This document shows, piece after piece, positions 1 to 5,908 of a DNA stretch of 7,973 nt; the first letter of the stretch is position 1; each line of letters starts with the position of its first letter. The DNA is from Bacteroidia bacterium. GTDB lineage: Bacteria > Bacteroidota > Bacteroidia > Bacteroidales > VadinHA17. The stretch is from contig JAPLEC010000289.1 of NCBI GenBank assembly GCA_026391515.1, positions 1 through 7,973 on the forward strand, in the 5' to 3' direction. Position numbers and translations under genes: made by a program. The notes under the pieces were generated by a model. It worked only from the letters and a program-made list of their open reading frames with translations. It was not told where the DNA came from and searched no databases.

Positions 1-697
1 GAGCATATGTCTCGATATGCCCGTAAAGCATTGTGGCATTGGATGGTATCCCAAGCTTATGAGCCGTTTCATGAATTAGAAGCCATAATTCCGATGATGT
101 TTTTTCATCACATATTTTTTGTCTCAGCTCCTCATCAAATATTTCTGCACCACCTCCGGGTATTGAATCAAGACCATAATGCTTCAACTGCGCGAGTCCT
201 TCTTCAATGGTCATATCAGCTTTTTTAATCATATAATCGAGCTCAATAGCTGAATAGGCTTTAACATGAATTGAAGGTTTGTGCATCTTTATCTTACTTA
301 TCAGAGTACCATAATAATGAAGGTCGTAGGATGGATGAACTCCACCTACAATATGAACCTCTGTAACATCTTTATTATCAAAGCTTTTGACTATTTCAAG
401 AATCTGTTCATGACTATAATCCCAGCATTCCGGATCTCCGGCAGATTTATGATAGGAGCAGAACCTGCAGTTGTAAACGCACTTATTTGTGGGTTCAATA
501 TGAAAATTCCTGTTATAATATGCAAAATTATTATTGAGTCTTCTTCTTACAATTGCTGATAAAATGCTCAGTAATGGAAGATCAGCTTTAGTATAAAGCA
601 ATAATCCATCCTCAGGGGTAATACGCATTCCGGCATTGATCTTCTCTGCTATCTGCCTGATATCTTTATCGTTAATATTTATCAGGAATTCGGTCAT
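1..697 (-). CDS. mqnE: Aminofutalosine synthase MqnE, radical SAM (5' part; C-terminus beyond window)
   Basis: Catalyses the first radical step of the futalosine route to menaquinone: it joins 3-[(1-carboxyvinyl)oxy]benzoate to the adenosyl part of SAM, giving 6-amino-6-deoxyfutalosine. I translated the minus strand from ATG 697-695; 232 codons are present before the window edge. The 4Fe-4S/SAM motif CVYNCRFC lies at residues 73-80 (Cys73, Cys77, Cys80), preceded by HIEPTN. Further family blocks are HIVGGVHP (115-122), SIPGGGAEIF (178-187) and ATMLYGHIE (221-229). The GGGAEIF and NATMLYGHIE blocks favour MqnE over its paralogue MqnC, though both share the fold. Family members are about 360-390 aa, so roughly a third is missing. 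It lies 78 bp downstream of rpmH on the same strand, behind a terminator, so it probably has its own promoter; I found no clear one. The leader has no Shine-Dalgarno sequence. The open frames on the opposite strand here are antisense shadows. Confidence 0.93.
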   Translation of the reverse strand, partial: MTEFLININDKDIRQIAEKINAGMRITPEDGLLLYTKADLPLLSILSAIVRRRLNNNFAYYNRNFHIEPTNKCVYNCRFCSYHKSAGDPECWDYSHEQILEIVKSFDNKDVTEVHIVGGVHPSYDLHYYGTLISKIKMHKPSIHVKAYSAIELDYMIKKADMTIEEGLAQLKHYGLDSIPGGGAEIFDEELRQKICDEKTSSELWLLIHETAHKLGIPSNATMLYGHIETYA

Positions 698-725
698 CGT
701 ATTTTAAACAGGAAGTAAAATTAAT

Positions 726-753
726 AAAAAAGGTGCCTTTTAGCAGGCACCTT
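726..753 (-). terminator. Rho-independent terminator of rpmH
   Basis: Read on the minus strand, an 8-bp perfect stem AAGGTGCC / GGCACCTT (746-753 and 730-737) closes an 8-nt loop and runs into a T-rich tract (726-731, then ATTAA). It lies 22 bp after the rpmH stop and before mqnE, so it should end the rpmH transcript and separate the two genes. Inferred from structure only. Confidence 0.75.
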
Positions 754-775
754 AGACTTTAATACTTGCTATGAT

Positions 776-934
776 TTATGATTTCAATTTAAGTTCAGAT
801 GAAACAGAAAGTTTTTTTCTTCCTTTTGCTCTGCGTGCAGAAATAACTCTTCTCCCGTTGGCAGTGGACATTCTTTCCCTGAACCCATGCTTGTTTGTCC
901 TTTTCTTTCTTGACGGTTGATATGTCCTTTTCAT
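776..934 (-). CDS. rpmH: 50S ribosomal protein bL34
   Basis: A 52-residue, strongly basic protein of the large ribosomal subunit. ATG is at 934-932 and TAA at 778-776. The translation begins MKRTYQPSRKKRTNKHGF, continues RERMSTANGRRVIS and then ARRAKGRKKLSV, which is the nearly invariant bL34 pattern; a short tail (SSELKLKS) extends past the core. bL34 proteins are usually 44-54 aa, so the gene is complete. It has its own promoter (974-1004) and terminator (726-753), so it appears monocistronic. The rnpA, yidC and dnaA neighbours typical of rpmH in many bacteria are absent. The start is preceded by an A/T-rich leader without a Shine-Dalgarno sequence. Identity is essentially certain. Confidence 0.98.
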   Translation of the reverse strand: MKRTYQPSRKKRTNKHGFRERMSTANGRRVISARRAKGRKKLSVSSELKLKS

Positions 935-973
935 CTTAATAATTTTTTTGGTAATATTTTTTTAATGAGATCG

Positions 974-1004
974 CAAAGATAATGTTTTTTTGAAATATGA
1001 AGAA
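974..1004 (-). promoter_or_regulatory. Bacteroidota-type promoter of rpmH
   Basis: On the minus strand TATCTTTG (981-974) is a perfect match to the Bacteroidota housekeeping -7 consensus TAnnTTTG. A weak -33 element TTC (1004-1002; consensus TTG) lies 20 nt upstream. The start of transcription would fall near 967-969, giving a leader of about 33-35 nt before the rpmH ATG. The -7 match is seen directly; the start site is inferred. Confidence 0.7.
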
Positions 1005-1022
1005 TTCTAATAATAAATTTTG

Positions 1023-1093
1023 ACCCCCTTTCTTATCCCGCATGGCGGGATGATTTATTTAGCTTCCCGCCTCAGCGGGATTGGGAAGGGGGT
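1023..1093. repeat. 71-bp compound palindrome with two possible folds
   Basis: The outer arms pair: ACCCCCTTTC (1023-1032) with GGAAGGGGGT (1084-1093), 10 bp including one G-T. Inside, two G+C-rich hairpins can form: 1035-1040 with 1046-1051, and 1065-1070 with 1075-1080, giving a three-way junction. The same arms can also pair across: TCCCGC (1036-1041) with GCGGGA (1075-1080), and GGCGGGA (1044-1050) with TCCCGCC (1065-1071), giving one long rod with a 14-nt loop (1051-1064). It lies between the end of rsmG and the rpmH promoter. The high G+C of the arms stands out against A/T-rich surroundings. No good T-tract follows on either strand, so it is not a classic terminator. It may be a dispersed intergenic repeat or a remnant of a small non-autonomous element; copies elsewhere cannot be seen from here. 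Confidence 0.8.
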
Positions 1094-1104
1094 AAAAGTA
1101 ACTG

Positions 1105-1124
1105 ATAGCTAAAGTTATAGCTAA
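1105..1124. repeat. Short direct repeat ATAGCTAA, period 12, next to the rsmG stop
   Basis: ATAGCTAA occurs at 1105-1112 and 1117-1124, separated by AGTT. The TAGCTA core is itself palindromic, so the two copies can pair as a 6-bp hairpin just after the rsmG stop codon. It is A/T-rich and lacks a clear T-tract, so a terminator role is doubtful; it may be chance. Confidence 0.3.
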
Positions 1125-1748
1125 TTACACCGGCAGATAAACAATCTTTTTTGTCTCAAAGTATGGTTCAGAGAAGAACTCGCTTATATTCCATACTTCA
1201 GCTTTATTTATGAAGTGCTCAAGTTCGTCATTCAAATCACCGCCTTTCAGATAAAAAATACCATTCCTCAGGCTATTGTTTCCCGTCTTTAAAATATTCT
1301 TTGATGTCAGCTTTACGAAACGTTGAAATTCCGTTACTGCTCTGCTGATAACGAAATCATATTTTCCATCTTCTTCTTCAACTCTTTTTCTCAAAGCTCT
1401 GACATTTTTGAGATTCAGTTCATCAGCAACTGATGAAACAACTTTTATTTTTTTCACTATAGAATCAAGAAGCGTGAATTCTGAGTCGGGAAATAAAATT
1501 GACAGAGGTATCCCCGGGAATCCTCCTCCTGTTCCCACATCCAAAATACGGGTGCCAGGCAGGAATGAAATGACCTTTGCAATTGACAGTGAATGAAGCA
1601 CATGATGAATTGTAAAATTATCCATATCCTTTCTGGAAATAACATTTATCATACGATTCCACCTTGTATAAATAAATTCCAGTCGTGACAATTTTTCTTT
1701 CTGTGCTTCTGAAAGTGACTGGAAATATCTGAAAATACTCTCTGTCAT
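1125..1748 (-). CDS. rsmG: 16S rRNA (guanine-527-N7)-methyltransferase RsmG (GidB)
   Basis: Cytoplasmic SAM-dependent enzyme that methylates N7 of G527 in the 530 loop of 16S rRNA; in other bacteria its loss gives low-level streptomycin resistance. The protein has 207 residues, the usual family length. The SAM-binding motif ILDVGTGGGFPGIP lies at residues 68-81, followed by the acidic strand end FTLLDS (91-96) and the family block YDFVISRAVTEF (130-141). The N-terminal helical part (RLEFIYTRWNRMINV, 22-36) is also typical. The gene is last in a three-gene minus-strand operon. Its ATG (1748-1746) overlaps the sigma-factor TAA (1750-1748) as TAATG, which suggests translational coupling and fixes the start. 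Downstream lie a short repeat and the large palindrome. Nothing appears truncated. Confidence 0.96.
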   Translation of the reverse strand: MTESIFRYFQSLSEAQKEKLSRLEFIYTRWNRMINVISRKDMDNFTIHHVLHSLSIAKVISFLPGTRILDVGTGGGFPGIPLSILFPDSEFTLLDSIVKKIKVVSSVADELNLKNVRALRKRVEEEDGKYDFVISRAVTEFQRFVKLTSKNILKTGNNSLRNGIFYLKGGDLNDELEHFINKAEVWNISEFFSEPYFETKKIVYLPV

Positions 1749-2344
1749 TACCTGTTCCCTGTTTTTGTGAAGATGTTGTAAAGCAAGGATTTAGCACGGT
1801 ATAATTGTGCTTTTACCGTTCCAATCGGAACATTCAGCTCAGCGGCTATTTCTTCATACGAGTATTCCTTATAATATCTCAGTTCAATAATCTCACGGTA
1901 AGGCGATTTAAGCTGGTTGACAATTTTTCGAAGGATTGCTATTTTCTGATCGTTTATCAGTGTCTCTTCCGGGTCGGGAAGGTCGGATTGAATATTGATG
2001 GTCAGATTATCTGAACTATCCTGCCATTGGTTGAGTGGAATAGGAGAAGATTGCTTCTTCCTGATAAAGTCGATGCAATTATTGGTTGCAATCATGAAAA
2101 GCCAGGTGCTGAAAGCAAAACGGGGAGTATATGTATCTATGCTCCTGAAGGCTTTACCAAATGCTTCAATCGTCAGGTCTTCAGCATCGGAAGGATTATT
2201 TACCATTTTCAGGAGCATATAATATATAGAATCCCTGTACCGGTTCATCAGGCCGGCAAATGCTTTTTCGTTTCCTTTTTTGGCCTCCTCAACCAGAATA
2301 AGATCATTCTTAGCATTATCCGATAGCCCCTGATTTATTTCCAT
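1748..2344 (-). CDS. ECF-type RNA polymerase sigma factor (sigma-70 family)
   Basis: A 198-residue two-domain sigma factor. Region 2 spans about residues 26-97: the core-binding helix carries DAEDLTIEAFGKAF (53-66) and the -10 recognition and melting helices FSTWLFMIATNNCIDFIRKK (78-97). A linker (about 98-133) leads to region 4 (about 134-190), with the helix-turn-helix YSYEEIAAELNVPIGTVKAQ at 161-180 followed by LYRAKSLL. Region 3 and region 1.1 are absent, as expected for the ECF group. The start is the only sensible ATG; it overlaps the last 10 nt of the glycosyltransferase gene (ATGGAAATAA), and the stop overlaps the rsmG start. No anti-sigma gene lies beside it, so control by a cognate membrane anti-sigma, common for ECF factors, is not supported locally. 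Its target promoters are unknown. Confidence 0.93.
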   Translation of the reverse strand: MEINQGLSDNAKNDLILVEEAKKGNEKAFAGLMNRYRDSIYYMLLKMVNNPSDAEDLTIEAFGKAFRSIDTYTPRFAFSTWLFMIATNNCIDFIRKKQSSPIPLNQWQDSSDNLTINIQSDLPDPEETLINDQKIAILRKIVNQLKSPYREIIELRYYKEYSYEEIAAELNVPIGTVKAQLYRAKSLLYNIFTKTGNR

Positions 2345-3462
2345 AAGTTTTTCCGAGGTCGGTCCAGTTTGTTACTTATATAAACTATCCCGTTGATCAT
2401 TGGTGAAAAGATATCAAAAAACAACGAATACCCTACAAGTCCCGGCTCATTTAATCTTTTTTGATTCAATGCCAGGATTATGAACTGGCTGATCAGTCTT
2501 AATCCAAAGATTATCAGGACATATTGCCAGAAAAACAGAGATGCAACAAGCACAATAAAACCTGTATAAAAAATCGACCTTGTGGTTGGTTCCACGATTA
2601 ACAGGAACTTATCTCTGAGTTTATAATAAGGAGCAGTTGTGAGATGCCTTTTTTTCTGCGCGATCCATTCCTTAAATGTTGAGGAAGGTACAGACCTGGT
2701 ATGAGTGTCTTTCCTGAATTCAACACAGGTATTATTCTTCTTTGCATTAGTGTTGACAAAAAGATCATCATCACCCGAAATGACGTGGTTATAATCCCCA
2801 AATCCCTTGTTTTCGAAAAAGATTGAACGCCGGTACGCAAGATTACGTCCGACACCCATATATGGAATACCACGTATTGCCATCCCTAAATATTGAATTG
2901 CAATTGTCATGCAATCGTAACGTATATATTTGTTCAAGAGCCCTTTTTCCTTGAGATATCCGCCGTACCCGAGGACAAAATCAGTAGTACCGTCAAAATG
3001 GGAAGTCATTCCTTCAAGCCATTTACCTGATTGAGGCTGACAATCAGCATCTGTGAACAGCAGGATGTCGTTCTTTGCAGCCTTGATCCCGATAAATTGT
3101 GCGAATTTTTTATTATGTGTGAATTTAGGATCCTTGTTAACATTTGAGATCTTTAAATGCGGATATTGCTGCAAGAACCTCCCGAGCACATCATAGGAAA
3201 AATCTTCAGAACAGTCGTTTACAACTATAACTTCATAGTCCGGATAATCCTGCTCCAGAACTGCCGGTAAGAAATTTCTGAGGTTTTCTGATTCATTCCT
3301 GGCACAGATAATCACTGAAACAGGACTCTTTAATGCGTTGTTATCCAGGTGTTTATAAAGATATACTGCCAGATAAAACCAGATATAATAAAAGAGCTGA
3401 ATTGCAGCAGCAAGCGCAAATACAATAAACACGACTGAAAGGAATAAACTCTCCTGAAACAT
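2335..3462 (-). CDS. Membrane-anchored family 2 glycosyltransferase
   Basis: A 375-residue inverting GT-A glycosyltransferase, probably acting at the inner face of the cytoplasmic membrane on an envelope or exported glycan; donor and acceptor cannot be told. An N-terminal membrane segment (about 6-34) precedes the GT2 domain. That domain shows SVIICARNESENL (49-61), the strand VIVVNDCSED (78-87), the metal/nucleotide-binding DAD (138-140), a GDDD acidic motif with the likely catalytic base (230-233) and QKKRH (269-273), which sits where processive GT2 enzymes have QxxRW but lacks the Trp. Two hydrophobic segments follow (about 297-319 and 320-334), then a weaker one near 343-363. The gene is the first of the operon with the sigma factor and rsmG, and its 3' end overlaps the sigma-factor start by 10 nt. 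Transcription probably begins in 3495-3521. Function beyond GT2 is not assignable. Confidence 0.91.
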   Translation of the reverse strand: MFQESLFLSVVFIVFALAAAIQLFYYIWFYLAVYLYKHLDNNALKSPVSVIICARNESENLRNFLPAVLEQDYPDYEVIVVNDCSEDFSYDVLGRFLQQYPHLKISNVNKDPKFTHNKKFAQFIGIKAAKNDILLFTDADCQPQSGKWLEGMTSHFDGTTDFVLGYGGYLKEKGLLNKYIRYDCMTIAIQYLGMAIRGIPYMGVGRNLAYRRSIFFENKGFGDYNHVISGDDDLFVNTNAKKNNTCVEFRKDTHTRSVPSSTFKEWIAQKKRHLTTAPYYKLRDKFLLIVEPTTRSIFYTGFIVLVASLFFWQYVLIIFGLRLISQFIILALNQKRLNEPGLVGYSLFFDIFSPMINGIVYISNKLDRPRKNLWK

Positions 3463-3494
3463 TATCCGATTTCACAAATGCTGAAGCAATATTA

Positions 3495-3521
3495 AAAAGA
3501 TAATCGGAATAGCAAAAGATA
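3495..3521 (-). promoter_or_regulatory. Possible promoter(s) of the glycosyltransferase-sigma-rsmG operon
   Basis: Two near-matches to TAnnTTTG occur on the minus strand: TATCTTTT (3521-3514, followed by G) and TATCTTTT (3502-3495). They would give leaders of roughly 40 and 25 nt before the ATG at 3462. No convincing TTG -33 element sits at 19-21 nt from either, so this is tentative. Confidence 0.35.
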
Positions 3522-3552
3522 GTTTTCAACAATTAAAAAAATACCTGATAAT

Positions 3553-3583
3553 TTCATCAGCCCGTGCAGATGAATTACATTTG
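3553..3583 (+). promoter_or_regulatory. Bacteroidota-type promoter of tgt
   Basis: TACATTTG (3576-3583) matches the -7 consensus TAnnTTTG exactly. A weak -33 element TTC (3553-3555) lies 20 nt upstream, the same arrangement as at rpmH. Transcription would begin near 3588-3591, downstream of the ATG at 3564, so that upstream ATG cannot be the tgt start; the ATG at 3609 is supported instead. The leader would be only about 20 nt. Confidence 0.65.
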
Positions 3584-3608
3584 TGCTGCCAACATCCGAC
3601 CAATAATA

Positions 3609-4736
3609 ATGTTTGAAATTAAAAGCAGGGATAAGGAAACTAATGCGAGAACAGGCCTTCTGAAAACTCCTCACGGAGATATTCCTACTCCTGTTTTCAT
3701 GCCTGTTGGAACGGGTGGAACCGTGAAAGGAATACTGCAAAGTGAGCTTGCCAATGATATTGACGCAAAAATCATTCTTGGCAATACCTATCATCTTTAC
3801 CTGCGGCCAGGTACACACATTTTAAAAGAAGCCGGCGGACTTCATCGTTTTATGTCGTGGGAACGACCAATTCTGACTGACAGCGGTGGCTATCAGGTTT
3901 TTTCACTTGCCGGTAACAGGAAGCTTAATGATGAGGGTGCTGTCTTTAAATCGCATATTGATGGGTCAACACATATTTTTACTCCCGAGAATACGATTGA
4001 TATTCAACGGATTATAGGTTCTGACATAATGATGGTGCTTGATGAATGCACTCCTTTTCCCTGCGATCACAGGTATGCAAAAAAATCAATTGCACTCACA
4101 CATCACTGGCTTGACAGGGCGGTTGAAAGATACAAAACCACAGCTCCATTTTGGGGCAATGAGCAGCTTCTTTTCCCGATAGTCCAAGGTAGCGTCTTTG
4201 ACGATTTAAGAAGAATATCTGCTGAAAAAATTGCTGAGGCCGGGATGGAAGGTAATGCAATTGGAGGTTTATCAGTGGGCGAACCTGCAGAAGAGATGTA
4301 CAGAATTGTCGGAATTGTTAATGAGATATTACCGGAAAATAAGCCAAGATACCTGATGGGAGTTGGCACTCCTGCAAATATTCTGGAAGCTATTGAAAGA
4401 GGTATTGATATGTTTGATTGCGTTATGCCTACACGCAATGGGCGGAACGGCATGCTTTTTACTTCTGAGGGAATCATAAATATAAAGAACAGACAATGGA
4501 TGGACGACTTCAGCCCCATTGATCCTGAAACTCCTTCAGCAGTAAGTATCAGGTATTCAAAAGCATATCTCAGACATCTGGTAATTTCAGGCGAGATACT
4601 GGGAGCTCAGATATCAAGCATACATAATCTTGCGTTCTATATGAAGCTGGTTGGTGATGCCCGCAAAAAAATTGAAGAAGGAAATTATAAAACATGGAAA
4701 GAATCAATGGTAAAAAAACTTTCAGAGAAACTGTAA
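3609..4736 (+). CDS. tgt: tRNA-guanine transglycosylase (queuosine biosynthesis)
   Basis: Exchanges guanine-34 of tRNAs with GUN anticodons for preQ1, the step that commits tRNA to queuosine. With the ATG at 3609 the protein has 375 residues, the usual bacterial length, and begins MFEIKSRDKETNARTG; the frame is open back to an ATG at 3564, but that lies upstream of the likely transcription start. Catalytic residues are intact: Asp91 in ILTDSGGYQVF (base) and Asp270 in DMFDCVMPTRNGRNG (nucleophile). Cys147 (DECTP) and Val223 (GGLSVGE) are the bacterial, preQ1-type choices. Oddity: the zinc-site cysteines CxCxxC are replaced without a gap by Thr308, Ser310 and Ser313, while the fourth ligand, His339 (SSIHNLAFY), remains. 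Whether this is shared by relatives is unverified; I recall that Bacteroidota Tgts often lack them. The gene overlaps the next gene by 43 nt, so the two are probably cotranscribed. Confidence 0.97.
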   Translation: MFEIKSRDKETNARTGLLKTPHGDIPTPVFMPVGTGGTVKGILQSELANDIDAKIILGNTYHLYLRPGTHILKEAGGLHRFMSWERPILTDSGGYQVFSLAGNRKLNDEGAVFKSHIDGSTHIFTPENTIDIQRIIGSDIMMVLDECTPFPCDHRYAKKSIALTHHWLDRAVERYKTTAPFWGNEQLLFPIVQGSVFDDLRRISAEKIAEAGMEGNAIGGLSVGEPAEEMYRIVGIVNEILPENKPRYLMGVGTPANILEAIERGIDMFDCVMPTRNGRNGMLFTSEGIINIKNRQWMDDFSPIDPETPSAVSIRYSKAYLRHLVISGEILGAQISSIHNLAFYMKLVGDARKKIEEGNYKTWKESMVKKLSEKL

Positions 4737-5830
4737 AATCTCTGAAAATCAAGATAATCGATAGATATATTATCCGGAAATTTCTGGGTACTTTCTTCGT
4801 TTGTCTGGTTCTTATTCTGACTATTGCCGTTGTTTTCGATTTTGCAGAAAAGATTGATAATTTTATGGAAAAGTCTGCACCTTGGCGGGCTATTATATTC
4901 GACTATTATTTAAATTTCATTCCATATTTTGCCACACTTTTTGCCCCGTTATTTGTATTTATTTCGGTGATATTTTTTACTTCACGGATGGCAGTTAATA
5001 CAGAGATAATTGCTATTCTTAACAGCGGCATGAGCTTCCGCAGAATGATGTGGCCATATTTTCTTTCTGCTCTGGTTATAGCAATTTTCATTTTTTACCT
5101 GACAAATTTTGTAATTCCTCATTCAAACCTTATCAGAATGGATTTTGAAGATAAGTACTACAGGTCCCAGAGCAAAAGAATGACTATCGAGAATATTCAC
5201 AGGATGGAATCTAAAAATGTTTATGTATATATGGAGTCCTATAATCCGTTATATTACAGGGGCCGTAATTTTTCAATTGAGAAATTTGATGATAACGGTA
5301 AGCTAATTTCCAAGATATCCGCACCTACAGTTCTATGGGATACGGCATCATCCAAGTGGTCAGCTTTAAACTATATTCATCGTGAAATAACAGACAAGGG
5401 AGAAATTATTAAGAAAGGTATAAGGATAGATACTGTTCTGACCATAAAACCTTCTGATTTTTCGCGCGATCCCAAGTTTGTAGGAACCATGACTTACAGT
5501 GAACTTAATGATTATGTCGATTTGCTAAGGATGCAGGGATCTGATGAATTGAAGATATTTCTTATCGAAAAGCACAGACGTATTTCCAATCCCTTTGCCG
5601 TTTTTATTCTTAGCCTCATTGGCGTTACACTTTCATCAAAAAAGATAAGGGGAGGTATAGGAATGAATATAGGTATTGGGCTTGCGCTAAGTTTTTCATA
5701 TATTTTTTTCCAGCAGTTTGCTTCCCAATTTTCATTAAAAGGGAACCTCGATCCAGGGCTTGCTATGTGGATTCCTAACCTTCTTTATTTAGTAATAGCT
5801 TCGGTTCTGTACAAATTGGCTCCAAAATAG
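4694..5830 (+). CDS. LptF/LptG family permease (YjgP/YjgQ)
   Basis: Inner-membrane subunit of the type that works with the LptB ATPase to extract lipopolysaccharide and pass it to LptC/LptA; which of LptF or LptG it represents cannot be settled, although the short length (378 aa) fits the LptG-like class. Hydrophobic segments lie at about 30-50, 72-96 and 119-141, then a periplasmic beta-rich domain (about 145-295), then segments at about 300-313, 322-341 and 356-376: the 3+3 family topology. Recognisable blocks are IIDRYIIRKFLGTFF (21-35), YYLNFIPYFATLFAPLFVFI (71-90) and NTEIIAILNSGMSFRRM (102-118). The only ATG is 4694, inside tgt, giving a 43-nt overlap and about 17 residues more than the expected N-terminus. 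A CTG at 4742 would fit the family start better, but is a rare initiator. Probably translationally coupled to tgt. Confidence 0.88.
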   Translation: MERINGKKTFRETVKSLKIKIIDRYIIRKFLGTFFVCLVLILTIAVVFDFAEKIDNFMEKSAPWRAIIFDYYLNFIPYFATLFAPLFVFISVIFFTSRMAVNTEIIAILNSGMSFRRMMWPYFLSALVIAIFIFYLTNFVIPHSNLIRMDFEDKYYRSQSKRMTIENIHRMESKNVYVYMESYNPLYYRGRNFSIEKFDDNGKLISKISAPTVLWDTASSKWSALNYIHREITDKGEIIKKGIRIDTVLTIKPSDFSRDPKFVGTMTYSELNDYVDLLRMQGSDELKIFLIEKHRRISNPFAVFILSLIGVTLSSKKIRGGIGMNIGIGLALSFSYIFFQQFASQFSLKGNLDPGLAMWIPNLLYLVIASVLYKLAPK

Positions 5831-5838
5831 TTGCTTAG

Positions 5839-5875
5839 AATCAGGCATTTTATATAAATTGTGTCCCTGATTTTT
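5839..5875 (+). terminator. Weak hairpin after the permease gene
   Basis: AATCAGG (5839-5845) pairs with CCTGATT (5866-5872) across a 20-nt loop, followed by only TTT. It begins 8 bp past the permease stop. The position fits a terminator of the tgt-permease transcript, but the short stem, long loop and short T-tract make it weak. Confidence 0.35.
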
Positions 5876-5890
5876 AAATCATTATATTTT
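5859..5890 (+). promoter_or_regulatory. Possible promoter of the carboxyltransferase gene
   Basis: TTG (5859-5861) and TATATTTT (5883-5890; consensus TAnnTTTG, last base off) are 21 nt apart. The spacing is slightly long and the -33 overlaps the hairpin loop. The leader before ATG 5909 would be only about 10-13 nt. Tentative; readthrough from the permease gene is an alternative. Confidence 0.3.
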
Positions 5891-5908
5891 ATTTTAAATC
5901 CATAAATA

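Noticed and set aside
7..559. Plus-strand open frames over the first 560 bp
   Set aside because: They are antisense to mqnE, whose minus-strand frame is open to the window edge and carries the radical SAM motifs.
1023..1093. Palindrome as a riboswitch or standard terminator
   Set aside because: No T-tract follows on either strand and it matches no riboswitch class I know; it also precedes the rpmH transcription start, so it cannot be in that leader.
3564..3608. ATG at 3564 as the start of tgt
   Set aside because: It lies upstream of the predicted transcription start, contains the -7 box, and adds residues without family support; ATG 3609 gives the usual length and N-terminus.
3492..3818. 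108-codon minus-strand open frame across the divergent promoter region
   Set aside because: It runs antisense to the conserved start of tgt and through both promoter regions, without similarity to any family I recognise.
4103..4519. 138-codon open frame antisense to tgt
   Set aside because: It lies wholly within a strongly conserved gene on the other strand, has no recognisable domain and no promoter; it is a shadow of tgt codon use.
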